Assembly (NCBI GenBank): GCA_933228675.1
Contig: OW121743.1
Coordinates: 67,561,749-67,625,748, forward strand
Origin: Stomorhina lunata
Lineage: Eukaryota; Arthropoda; Insecta; Diptera; Rhiniidae
Direction of reading: 5' to 3'
DNA length: 64,000 nt
The notes under the pieces were generated by a model. It was not told the origin of the DNA. It made no database searches and saw only the letters and a list, made by a program, of their open reading frames with translations. Positions 24,000-33,899 of the stretch are shown here, one piece after another; the stretch's first letter is position 1, and each line of letters starts with the position of its first letter. The translations under genes were made by a program, and so were the position numbers.

Positions 24000-25300
24000 C
24001 TAAGAAAAATGTTTATAAGCAAAATATTCAATAAAAGAAAGTTCATTAGAAAGTATTTCACGTATTTTTTGATAGGCAACACCATTGAAACATAGGATAA
24101 ATTTTTATATAGTTCATATAATTTATTAGCAGCATTTGCTATAGAAAATGTTGCATTGATTACATTATATAATTGTTGCGATGGGATGAATTTTATATTA
24201 AGAATGTTGTTAAAGAAATATGGAACTCATTTTAGCATTATCACGAGTTTGAATCGTGGTAAAATTTATGTGCCTAGCATGATTATCACGATTCTGACTC
24301 ATGGTACAATTTATGGGCCTAACATGATTATCACGAGTCTGACTCGTTGTAGAATTTTTGTGCCTAACACAATTGTCACTAGTCTGACTAGTTTTGCGAC
24401 TGTTCTTAAGTATCAAAACTAGTTTGTTTAGTGCAAGTTGTGTGCGAACAGTTGGAAGCGAACTTCGTTGAGCTAATTGATACGTCAAGGGGTTAACAAC
24501 ATTTTTTTTACAGAAAATCACTGTCATGCTAGATTTGCTAAAGAAGACGTTACCATAGCTAGATTTTTTAAAAAATGTTGCCAAGGATACATAAAATAAT
24601 TTTCTATTGGAAATGTTGTCAAAGAAACTTGGGACATATTAAATATGGAAAATGTTGCCACGAAGAAATAAGATGCATTTTGTATACAAAGTTTGGGACA
24701 GATTTTTGTATTAAGAATGTTGTCAAAGAAATATGGGACTCATTTTAGCATAGCAACATTGTCTTTTGAAATTGATAGGATGTATTTTCTATTAGAAATT
24801 TTGTAAAAAAATATTGTACTTAATTTATACAAAAAATGTTGCATGCAATAATTTTTTATATAGTTCACAAAATTTATTAGCAACATTTGCTATAGAGGAT
24901 GTTGCCATGATTATATTTTATAAAAAATGTTGAGATGAGAAGAATTCTATATTAAAAATTTTGTCAAAGTAATATAGGACCTATTTTAGCATAGCAACAT
25001 TGTCTTTAGAAATGTATCATATTAGCAACATTTTTTTTACAGAAAATCACTTTCATTCAATATTTGCTATAGAAGACGTTGTCATAAATTGATTTTATAA
25101 CAAGTGTTGCCATGGATACATGGGATACATTTTCTATTGGAAATGTTGTCAAAGAAACATGGGACGTATTTAATATGGAAAATGTTGAGATGAAGAAATA
25201 AGATACATCTAGTATACAAAGTTTGTCATAGATACTTGCCTTTTTATAGAAGATGTTGCTATCTAATCATTAATATTTTGTATACTTAAGGTATTTTTCC
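24000..25300. repeat. Diverged GCAACATTT-family repeats
   Basis: Old relatives of the 29-bp palindromic unit spread into longer units. Recurring blocks include TTAGCATAGCAACATTGTC (near 24752 and 24993), AAGAAACTTGGGAC and TATAGAAGATGTTGCCATG. They continue into the higher-order arrays flanking the LTR retrotransposon. Confidence 0.7.
24238..24405. repeat. Four tandem copies of a 45-bp repeat
   Basis: Units start at TCACG/TCACT 24241, 24286, 24331 and 24376. Each contains ATTATCACGAGTCTGACTC then TGGTA and a TTTATGTGCCTAACATG-like block. The 45-bp length (15 codons) keeps both strands open, giving two chance frames. Within units a six-base stem around CTG occurs (ACGAGT-CTG-ACTCGT at 24333, ACTAGT-CTG-ACTAGT at 24378). 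Confidence 0.88.
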
Positions 25301-25309
25301 ATGAATATA

Positions 25310-26890
25310 TGAGATCATTCATCTCGTTGTATAAATTTTTAGTTTCTTTAAAAAATTTTGTTATCGATACATGGGATACATTTGTTTCTCCTCAACTTAG
25401 GTTAAAGTTATGTCTTAAAGATGTTTATATAAAAAAATTTTGCAATGTTTTAATGAAGATACATTCCACGAGACACATTTTTAAATAAAAATGTATCTCT
25501 TCCCAAATGTTTTCTGTTTATTTCCAACTGTTGTCTAGTGTAATTGCATGTGCTTGTGTTGCATGTCAATTAGCAGTGACATGCAGCTGCAACACGGTTC
25601 CTGGAATTTTTTGGTTCATTTATTTAATATATCAATATGATAAAAGAACAACGAATAAGTGAATTAATTTTATTGAAGAATAAATTACAGAAATTATTAA
25701 AAATTTATTTTTATTTTTTTGGAGCAATGAAACATCATTTACTCATTATAATAATTTAATAAAATTTGTATTAATAAATGGCACAACAGTTGATTATTGA
25801 ATTAATATTTTTATTGTGGCTTTAATTTCATAATGAATAAATAATTATTTTATTATCATTGAAGTAAAAACAATCTTATTCATGATTTAAAATTTTCCAC
25901 GAAATCTAAGAAATCTGAAAAAATTTTAAATTTTGTATTCAAAAAGTTCCCCAGATTTTCCATTAACTAACTTTTAAGCTTTTTATGTTTTCCCATTAAA
26001 GTGTTGATAAGCATATAATAGCAATTTAAAATATACTCGCGTTCTCTCTAAAGAGGGTTTTAAAAGCTTTATTTCGAAAAAGGGGGAAAATTTGAAAAAA
26101 TGAAAACAACTTTCATGAAAAATGTAAAACAACATTTTGTATAACTTTAAGACAAATGCAATGGCACTTGAAAAATATTGTAAAACTGAAAAATACCACT
26201 CAAATGTTTGAAAAATATAAAACTGTTGAAAAACTAAAGATAAATGTAAAAGCAGAAAATTTACCAACTGAAAGTAATATTTTTGCAAAAGACACCCTCT
26301 TTCTCTGCTTAGGGCGTCCAAAAACTAACTTGTTAAAAATTATAAAAGTTAATTTAAGCTTTAACAGGGTAACAACATTTTCATATAATGAAGTTAATAA
26401 AAAAGATAACACCAGCCAAGTTAAGTTAGAAAGTAAATCTAAAGAAAATATTTTCAAATTTGGAAAATAAAGAAAAATGAAATGATAAAATATTGTACTT
26501 TGTAAGTTATGTAAGTACGTAAAGAAATTATGAATCCCAACAACCATAATTTCATTTAAAATGTCAACTTATTTAAATTTATTAAGTTTAAAGAACTCAC
26601 TCCCTGATTCGTACTTGAAATGCTTAAAGTAAAAAGTGATAATTCTTTGTCTTTTGTAACGAGTTAAACTTTTCTTTTTCATTTTATTTATTTTTTGAAA
26701 AAAAATTTGGAAATTACTTTTTTAATAAATTATTTAAATTAATGTTGAAAATCCTAAGGCTATTTCATTATATAAATCTTTGCAATTTATTTTAAGACTT
26801 AAATTTATTAGAAGAAAATGAAAAAGTTTATTTCCCTACAATATTTAAATTTATTTCCCTACAATAATTTAAAATGTATCACATGTATTT
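25310..26890. other. A+T-rich region without a recognisable gene
   Basis: Frames on both strands at 25983-26547 overlap one another, are Phe/Leu/Lys rich and show no domain. A compact hairpin (25556-25595) is listed separately. Confidence 0.45.
25556..25595. repeat. Bulged hairpin in locally less A+T-rich DNA
   Basis: GTGTTGC-ATGTCA pairs with TGACAT and GCAACAC across an 8-nt loop, with a GCAGCT bulge on one side. An alternative pairing GCATGTCA/TGACATGC also exists. No known RNA family was recognised. Confidence 0.5.
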
Positions 26891-27622
26891 ATTGGCAACT
26901 TTCTTTTTTCCAGAAATCACTTTCTTATAACTCATTAGCAACATTTTCTATACGAGCAACATCATTAATGGCTACATTTTATGATAAATGTTGACATGTA
27001 TACCTAAGACACATTTTCTATTTAAAAGTTTGTTAAAAAAAATATTGCACTATTTTATACAGAAAATGTTGCCAAGGAAACACGGGATGAATTTTTAATA
27101 TAGTTCATATAATTTGCTAGCAACATTTACTATAGAGGATACTGCCATGAATACATTTTATTAGAAATGTTGCGATGAGAAGAATTTTCTATTGAGAAAG
27201 TAGTCAAAGAAATATGGGTCTCATTTTAGCTTAGCAACATTGTCTTTTGAAAATGTATCACATACATTTATCAACAACATTTTTTACAGAAAACCACTGT
27301 TATATAAGTTATAAGCAATTTTTGCCATGTCTACATATTATAACAAATGTTGACATGCATACATGGAATGTATTTTCTATTGAAAATTTTGTTAAAAAAA
27401 TTATTGTACTATTTTATACAGAAAATGTTGCCAAGGAAACATGGGATGAATTTTTATTTAGTATATATAATTTATTAGCAACATTTGTTGTAGAAGATGT
27501 TGTCAAGATAATATTTTATTACAAATGTTGAGATGTGATGAATTTTCTATTGAGAATGTTGTCAGTAAAACATGGGACTCATTTTAGCTTAGCATCATTG
27601 TCTTTAAAAAATATATCATATA
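26890..27622. repeat. Higher-order repeat (about 360 bp), left of the LTR retrotransposon
   Basis: The block TTTTAGCTTAGCAACATTGT with its long flanks (GGAAACATGGGATGAATTT, AGCAACATTTGCTATAGA) recurs at about 27232 and 27591, a step near 359 bp. The array is interrupted by the retrotransposon and continues at 32292. Confidence 0.75.
27619..27622. repeat. 4-bp target-site duplication (TATA), left
   Basis: Matches 32292-32295. The target is in an alternating AT tract. A four-base TA-rich duplication is common for Ty3/Gypsy insertions. It is short and low-complexity, but the restored site matches a paralogous repeat copy at 33232-33255. Confidence 0.75.
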
Positions 27623-27905
27623 TGTAAGAATGTTTATTTATTTGTATGAATTTAAATAGTTTATTTTAACAATTCATTTGTTAAATACAAAGTAAGTATA
27701 AGTTTAATAATTTTTAGAAAAAGTTATAATATTAAATTAGATTTCAATTAAGCACAAAAATGTTATTAGCGACTACGGCTTAGCGACTGTTCAACTTAGA
27801 ACTCAACTGACAACTGCAACTGCTCACTAATGACTGCCCCTCTCACTGAATATTACAACAAACTTTTGCCAACTTGACATCTTTACACCTGACACTCGGT
27901 TTACA
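27623..27905 (-). repeat. 3' LTR of the Gypsy element (283 bp)
   Basis: Starts TGTAAACC and ends TTCTTACA on the minus strand. An AATAAATAAA stretch near its end could be the polyadenylation signal. The Gag-Pol stop codon lies inside it (27901-27903). Confidence 0.95.
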
Positions 27906-30900
27906 CCCGGCCATCCTGCTCTTCATCTGACCCAGATGATAACAAATCATTATTGGTTTCGGCAAATTTCCACAACTTCATGTTGTCGCAGCTTGAAGAA
28001 GTTTTCTTGGGCCCCTCAGTATCTCCTACTTTCTCCAAATCATAGCGATTATTTCTTTTGACCTTGGTTACTTTATATGGTCCTAAAAATTCACTGGCAA
28101 GCTTCTTTCCGGCAACAAACTGTGTACGTTTGATGGCAACTAAGTCATTAATTTTGTAGTCGTTTTGATGTTTGCATTTTTTATCATAATTTTTCTTGTA
28201 CTGCTGCTGAGCGTTAACTATTTGCTGCTTAACATCTATTCGCAAAGCTTCTCTCTCTTCTTGAAAACCGGTTATCAGCTCTTCTTCCAAAAGTTTGAGA
28301 ATGTTGTCATTGACGTCCGAATTCATCTTAACACCAAACATGACTTCAAAAGGAGATGATTTTGTCGTACTGTGAACACAGGAATTAATGGCTTTTTGTA
28401 CTTGACCAACGTATTTGTACCATTTTGAAGTATCTTCCGACGACAGCTTAGCAATAATCGAAATTATGGAACGGTTAACTCTTTCGATTTGACCGTTTGC
28501 TCGAGCAACACCAGTTGTTATTAAAATATGTTCTATATTATTCTCCTTACAAAACTCTGCAAAAATATTTGACGTAAATGCTGGACCTTTATCGCTTATT
28601 ATTCTAGATGGGAAACCAAAAACGTCCGACCAGATTTTAAGATTCTTTACCACCTCTTCAGTACCTGTAGACTTGGTAGGAAACAGCCACACAAATTTTG
28701 AAAAACCATCAACTGCAGCAAAGATATGTTTATAAAGTTTTGTTGTTGCATCCATTGGACCTAAATGGTCTACATGAAGTGTGTGTAACGGTACTTCGCC
28801 TTTATCGATGCAATTTAAAAAACCTTCACGCTTTCCAAGCTTTTTGTTACATATTATACATTTAATACAGTTGGCTATTACCTGGTTAACTTTTTTCTCC
28901 AAACGAGGTACAAAAAACTGTTGTTGAACGCGATGCATAGTTTTCTGGGCTGAAAAATGACCTTGTTCATGTGCGTTTTTAATAATCTCAAATTCTAACT
29001 GCTTCGGAACTAAAAGTAGATCATTTCCATCAACACTTTTATATATTAAGCTACCCTTTCTTTTATAATCATTGTATGGGCCAGAATTAAGTATTATGGA
29101 GATAGCCTTTATACCTTCATCTTCCTGCTGAAGTTTACCAATTCTTGCTGAGACATCTGATACGACAAAAATATCGACAGGATAACGACTAAGTGCGTCC
29201 ACGTGTTTCAATCTACTTCCTGATCGATGTTCAACGGTATATGTAAAATCCTGAATATACATCACCCACTGTGCTACATCTCTTGGAATGTCCTTTTTTG
29301 ATATTGTTTGCTTGAACGCTGCGCAATCAGTAACCAGCTTAAATTGTATGCCAAGAAGATAATGACGAAACTTTTTTAGAGCAAGATATGCAGCCTTAAC
29401 TTCCAGTATATAACTATGTTGTTTTTCCTCTCTTAGCGAAGTTTTCTTACTCCAAAAGTAGACTGGATGTAACTGATTGTTGTGATTCTGCAGAAGTGCT
29501 GCACCAAAACCATATTTTGAAGCATCTGTGTGCAACTCAGTTACTGCTGATCTGTCATATATTCTAAGCACTGGTTTCTTTACTAGAGCCATCTTCAACT
29601 CCTGAAACGCCTTTAATTCATCTGGACCTATTGCAAATTTTTTATCTTTTCTGAGCAAGTTCGATAACGGTCGAGCAATATGAGCATAACCTTGAATAAA
29701 CCGTCGAAAGTACCCTGTTACTCCTAAAAACGATTGAACATCTCTGACGGTTTTCAGCGATGGATACTTTTCGATTGCTTTTGTTTTATCTTTGCCTGGA
29801 CAAATCATTCCACTTTGAACTATATGTCCCAGAAAATCAATTTTAGACTGAAGAAATGAACATTTTGACCATTTTATTTTTAAATTAAAACGTGCAGACC
29901 GATCTAAAACCATCTTTATTTTAGAAAGGCAACTTTCAGGTGTTTCGGCAAAAATAACGATGTCATCCATATACAGCTCCATGATATTATTATTTATAAG
30001 TGGTTGAAAAATATGACTTACGTACCTTATAAAGTTCGCAGGTGAGTTACAAAAACCGAAGGGTGCTTTGTTAAACTCAAACAAACCTTCTTTTGTTACA
30101 AATGCGGTATAATGTTTACTTGACTCCTCAATAGGGACGTGGAAAAAGCCATTTTCCAGATCCATAACTGTGAAAAATTTTGCGTTTTGCAGCTTCTCTA
30201 AAACTTCATCAATCAGCGGCACTGGGAAGCAGTCCTTCAACACCATACTATTTAATTGACGGAAGTCAATGCAGACTCTGTATTCACCAGTCTTCTTCTT
30301 AACTACTACAACTCTACTTGCCATCGGCGACGTTGATTTTCTAACAATACCATTCGCTAACCATTCTTCTACCTGGTTCCTTACAGCTTCCTGTTCGTTA
30401 ATCGGCAATCTGGATGGTGAATGACGAAACAGCTTTAATTGTCCATCTGGTATGATTTTCATTACTACTGGCGAGCTTTCTAAGACTGCTGACGGCTTAT
30501 AACCGGAAACTAATTCACAGATCTCCTCTCTGTATTTCGACGGAACGTCTAATTCAGCAGATGTTATATTGTATACCGACATATTATCACCGTGTTGCAT
30601 ATTACTTTGACCTTCGAATTTGTAACCGTTCTCGTCCGAATAAAATTTAAATTTTTTAATAAAATCATAACCGAGAAGAGCGTTAAATTTTAAAGCATTA
30701 TCCGGTACTACAAGAAAACTGTGGATTGTTTTGATAGAATCAGTGCACACTGTCCCGTTTATGCAACCAAGCGGCTCCGTGGAAAAATTTCCAAGACCGA
30801 ACAATATAGACGTACTTTGTTTTAATTCAATATACCCGAAATTTTGTCTATATATACTTTCTTTCATTAGGGTTACATCTGATCCCGTATCAATTAAACA

Positions 30901-31881
30901 GTCTATTTCTTTATTTTCAAAATGTATGGTTTTAAAGCGTTTTTTATCTATCACCACATTTACATTTGCATTCTCGTTTTCTTTTTTATTTTTATTAAAA
31001 CAATTTTTTGAAATATGTCCTGGTTTGTTACAGATAAAACACTTTGTTTGCTCTTTACAATCTTTTCTTTTATGATCAGCTGATCCACAATTAAAGCAAC
31101 GTTCTTTTTTTACAAAAAACTTGTTTTCATATCTTTTGTTAACCGCGCCACTATATGTAGGTTCATTTGATTTCATGGTACGTTCATACAACGAATATTG
31201 TTCACGAAGATCACTATACGATTTTGAATTATATAAAGCATATTTCATTTCAGGCTTTATCGGTAGCCCATCAACAACATACCGTATTACCGAAATGTCT
31301 TCTACGTCTAGTTTTCTCATATGTAAAATATATTCATGAAACGTTTCACTTTCAAACTTTTTGCGATTCGACAATTGTTTATGGATTTCCGCGCTACTAT
31401 ACGTTTTACGAAATTCTTGAGTTAAAACCTTCTTTAAAGTTGCATAATCACAAACACTCACAGCATCTAAAAACAATTTGGCAGGTCCAGTCATTTTGTT
31501 CCTAGCATGAACATATTTTTGTTTTTCATTTAGTTCATATGCCTCAGCATTTTTATCGAAATTTTCAAACCACTTTTCCACACTTATAGTTACACCATCA
31601 AAATCAGGAATAACCTTACTAAAATATTCAATAGAAACATTTGGTTTATTTTTTTCATCTTCTTCCTTTTGCATTTTTAACATAAAAAGTCTTATTAGTT
31701 CATTTAATTCACTCTTTTCACCACCAATATTTTCTTCTCTTTTAGACATTTTGACTAACTCAACGTTGTTTTTTGTTTCAACTTTATTACTCTCTTCTTT
31801 TTCTTTTATATATTTCGCATACGCTCTTGTATTATGTATTCGTGACGTCACTAATTTTTGTTTCTTTCCATTTGCTCTCAT
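27901..31881 (-). CDS. Gag-Pol polyprotein of a Ty3/Gypsy retrotransposon
   Basis: A 1,326-residue uninterrupted frame. Residues 1-250 are a Gag-like, Lys/Glu-rich region. Two CCHC zinc knuckles follow (C262-C265-H270-C275 and C281-C284-H289-C294), which bind nucleic acid. The retropepsin has DTG at 331-333. Reverse transcriptase spans about 480-680 with YMDD at 637-640. RNase H has D786, E827 and D852. Integrase has the zinc motif H971, H975, C1005, C1008 and the catalytic triad D1038, D1097, E1133, the last two exactly 35 residues apart when intervening residues are counted. A GPY/F-like FLGPYKV follows near 1265. Every catalytic residue I can check is present, so the polyprotein looks functional. 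Gag and Pol share one frame, so no frameshift is needed. The first ATG of the long frame was taken as start; M45 is an alternative. The C-terminus runs across the polypurine region and five bases into the 3' LTR. Confidence 0.97.
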   Translation of the reverse strand: MRANGKKQKLVTSRIHNTRAYAKYIKEKEESNKVETKNNVELVKMSKREENIGGEKSELNELIRLFMLKMQKEEDEKNKPNVSIEYFSKVIPDFDGVTISVEKWFENFDKNAEAYELNEKQKYVHARNKMTGPAKLFLDAVSVCDYATLKKVLTQEFRKTYSSAEIHKQLSNRKKFESETFHEYILHMRKLDVEDISVIRYVVDGLPIKPEMKYALYNSKSYSDLREQYSLYERTMKSNEPTYSGAVNKRYENKFFVKKERCFNCGSADHKRKDCKEQTKCFICNKPGHISKNCFNKNKKENENANVNVVIDKKRFKTIHFENKEIDCLIDTGSDVTLMKESIYRQNFGYIELKQSTSILFGLGNFSTEPLGCINGTVCTDSIKTIHSFLVVPDNALKFNALLGYDFIKKFKFYSDENGYKFEGQSNMQHGDNMSVYNITSAELDVPSKYREEICELVSGYKPSAVLESSPVVMKIIPDGQLKLFRHSPSRLPINEQEAVRNQVEEWLANGIVRKSTSPMASRVVVVKKKTGEYRVCIDFRQLNSMVLKDCFPVPLIDEVLEKLQNAKFFTVMDLENGFFHVPIEESSKHYTAFVTKEGLFEFNKAPFGFCNSPANFIRYVSHIFQPLINNNIMELYMDDIVIFAETPESCLSKIKMVLDRSARFNLKIKWSKCSFLQSKIDFLGHIVQSGMICPGKDKTKAIEKYPSLKTVRDVQSFLGVTGYFRRFIQGYAHIARPLSNLLRKDKKFAIGPDELKAFQELKMALVKKPVLRIYDRSAVTELHTDASKYGFGAALLQNHNNQLHPVYFWSKKTSLREEKQHSYILEVKAAYLALKKFRHYLLGIQFKLVTDCAAFKQTISKKDIPRDVAQWVMYIQDFTYTVEHRSGSRLKHVDALSRYPVDIFVVSDVSARIGKLQQEDEGIKAISIILNSGPYNDYKRKGSLIYKSVDGNDLLLVPKQLEFEIIKNAHEQGHFSAQKTMHRVQQQFFVPRLEKKVNQVIANCIKCIICNKKLGKREGFLNCIDKGEVPLHTLHVDHLGPMDATTKLYKHIFAAVDGFSKFVWLFPTKSTGTEEVVKNLKIWSDVFGFPSRIISDKGPAFTSNIFAEFCKENNIEHILITTGVARANGQIERVNRSIISIIAKLSSEDTSKWYKYVGQVQKAINSCVHSTTKSSPFEVMFGVKMNSDVNDNILKLLEEELITGFQEEREALRIDVKQQIVNAQQQYKKNYDKKCKHQNDYKINDLVAIKRTQFVAGKKLASEFLGPYKVTKVKRNNRYDLEKVGDTEGPKKTSSSCDNMKLWKFAETNNDLLSSGSDEEQDGRV
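27906..27925 (-). promoter_or_regulatory. Probable polypurine tract
   Basis: On the minus strand GAAGAGCAGGATGGCCGGG directly precedes the 3' LTR. It is purine-rich but interrupted by C and T and lies inside the coding frame, so its exact extent is uncertain. Confidence 0.45.
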
Positions 31882-31990
31882 TTAACAACTGATCAAAAAT
31901 GTTGAAAATTTTGCTTTCTGTCCATAAAATAAATGCACTTGTCTCAACTTTAAATGAAATTTGTTGCTACACTTAACGGTTTTTTTTTTC
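31882..31990 (-). other. Leader of the Gypsy element
   Basis: About 110 bases between the primer-binding site and the Gag-Pol start. A+T-rich, with a run of T/A next to the primer site. Confidence 0.6.
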
Positions 31991-32006
31991 GACGGTTGAG
32001 CCCCCA
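31991..32006 (-). promoter_or_regulatory. Primer-binding site for a host tRNA
   Basis: Two bases from the 5' LTR the minus strand reads TGGGGGCTCAACCGTC, beginning with the TGG expected to pair with a tRNA CCA end. The tRNA was not identified. The first nine bases equal the start of a tRNA-Pro type site, but the rest differ. Confidence 0.75.
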
Positions 32007-32008
32007 AA

Positions 32009-32291
32009 TGTAAGAATGTTTATTTATTTGTATGAATTTAAATAGTTTATTTTAACAATTCATTTGTTAAATACAAAGTAAGTATAAGTTTAATAATTTT
32101 TAGAAAAAGTTATAATATTAAATTAGATTTCAATTAAGCACAAAAATGTTATTAGCGAATACGGCTTAGCGACTGTTCAACTTAGAACTCAACTGACAAC
32201 TGCAACTGCTCACTAATGACTGCCCCTCTCACTGAATATTACAACAGACTTTTGGCAACTTGACATCTTTACACCTGACACTCGGTTTACA
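32009..32291 (-). repeat. 5' LTR of the Gypsy element (283 bp)
   Basis: Differs from the 3' LTR at three positions. It carries a TCAGT initiator-like motif at 32231-32235 (minus strand), with a possible downstream element AGTTG about 27 bases on. This is compatible with the TATA-less promoters of many insect LTR elements, which is inference. Confidence 0.95.
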
Positions 32292-32295
32292 TATA
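32292..32295. repeat. 4-bp target-site duplication (TATA), right
   Basis: Pairs with 27619-27622. Confidence 0.75.
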
Positions 32296-33175
32296 TATTT
32301 ATTAACAACATTTTTTTACAGAAAACCACTGTCATATAATTTATCAGCAACATTGGCTATTAAAGATGTTGCCATGTCAAAATTTTATAACAAATGTTGA
32401 CATGGATACATGAGATGCATTTTCTATTGAAAATTTTGTTAAAAAAAATATTGTACTATTTTATACAGAAAATGTTGCCAAGAAAACATGGGATGAATTT
32501 TTATATAGTTTATATTATTTATTAGCAACGTTTACTATAGAAGATGTTGTCATGATTTCATTTTATTACAAATGTTGCGATAGGATTAATTTTCTAAAAA
32601 TGTTGCCAAGGAAACATGGGATCAATTTTTATATAGTAATTTACTAGCAACATTTGTTATAGAAGATGTTGTCATGATTACATTTTATTACAAATGTTGC
32701 TATGGGATGAATTTTCTATTGAGAATGTAGTCAAAGAAACATGGGACTCATTTTAGCTTAGCAACATTGTCTTTAGAAAAAGTATCATATACATTCTTTG
32801 GCAACACTTTTTTTTACACAAAATCACTTTCATATAATTTATTAGCAACATTTGCTATAAAAGATGTTTCCATGGCTTCATTTTATAAAAATGTCGACAT
32901 GGATACATGAGATGCAAATTTTGTTAAAAAAATATTGTACTTTTTTATATAGAAAATATCGCTAAGGAAACATAGGATGAATTTGTATATAGTTCATATA
33001 ATTTACTAGCAACATTTGTTATAGAAGATATTTTCAGGATAACATTTTACTACAAATATTGCGGTGCGATGAATTTTTTATTGAGAATGTTGTCAAAGAA
33101 ACGTGGGACTCATTTTAGCTTAGCAACATTGTCTTTTGAAAAGGTATCATATATATCAAAAAATAACAAAATAGT

Positions 33176-33236
33176 CGGGATGTAGATATTATTCAAAAAG
33201 AAGTGTATTTGCATTTGATCCCAAATCTGTTACATT
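33176..33236 (-). mobile_element. Truncated end of the hammerhead element, third copy
   Basis: CAAAAAGAAG..TATTTGCATTTGATCCC followed by AATCTGTTACATTTAT matches 63299-63344 closely. Similarity stops inside the hairpin loop, where the host higher-order repeat resumes. Confidence 0.7.
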
Positions 33237-33899
33237 TATCATATATATTTATTAACAACATTTTTTTTAGAAAATCAAAGTCATATAATTTACTAGCAAC
33301 ATTCGCTATAGAAGATGTTGCCATGATTACATTTTATTACAAATGTTGCGATGGGATGAATTTTCTATTAAGAATATAGTCAAAAAAAAAAAAGCAAACA
33401 TGAGACTTATTTTAGCTTAGCAACATTGTCTTTTGAAAATGTATCACATATATTAATTAACAACATTTTTTACAGAAATTCACTGTCATATAATTTATTA
33501 GCAACATTTGCTATTAAAGATATTTCCATGTCTATATTTTCTATTGGAAATTTTGTTAAAAAATAGTGTAGTATTTTATACAAAAAATGTTGCCAAAGAA
33601 ATATGGGATACATTTTTATATAGTTCATGTAATTTATTAGCAACACTTGCTATTGAGGATGCCATGAATACATTTTATTAAAAATATTGCAATGGAATAA
33701 ATTTTCTATTGAGAATCTAGTCAAAAAATGTGGGAATCATATTAGCTTAGCAACATTGTCGTTAGAAAACGTATCACATTTGTTTATTAACAGATTTTAT
33801 AACAAATGTTTACATAGATAGAAAATGTTTCCTATTTCTATTGGAAATGTTGTCAAAGAAACATGGACGAATTTAATATAGAAAATGTTGAATCGAAGA

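Larger units (their letters stand above)
27623..32291 (-). mobile_element. Complete Ty3/Gypsy LTR retrotransposon (4,669 bp)
   Basis: Two 283-bp LTRs with TG..CA ends flank a single uninterrupted Gag-Pol frame. A primer-binding-like site lies beside the 5' LTR and a TATA target duplication lies outside. Direct comparison of the two LTRs shows three substitutions and no indels (about 99% identity), so the insertion is young. There is no envelope frame and no visible chromodomain. The order protease, reverse transcriptase, RNase H, integrase is that of Ty3/Gypsy (Metaviridae). The clade was not assigned. Confidence 0.96.

Noticed and set aside
24156..24584. Two overlapping frames on opposite strands
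   Set aside because: Caused by the 45-bp repeat, which keeps frame on both strands.
25983..26547. Three overlapping frames of 104-115 codons
   Set aside because: They overlap on both strands, have low-complexity composition and no recognised domain or splice context.
28165..31505. Plus-strand frames inside the retrotransposon
   Set aside because: Antisense shadows of the 1,326-codon Gag-Pol frame.
27623..32291. Possible envelope gene making this an errantivirus
   Set aside because: Gag-Pol runs into the 3' LTR and there is no further frame, so no envelope is encoded.
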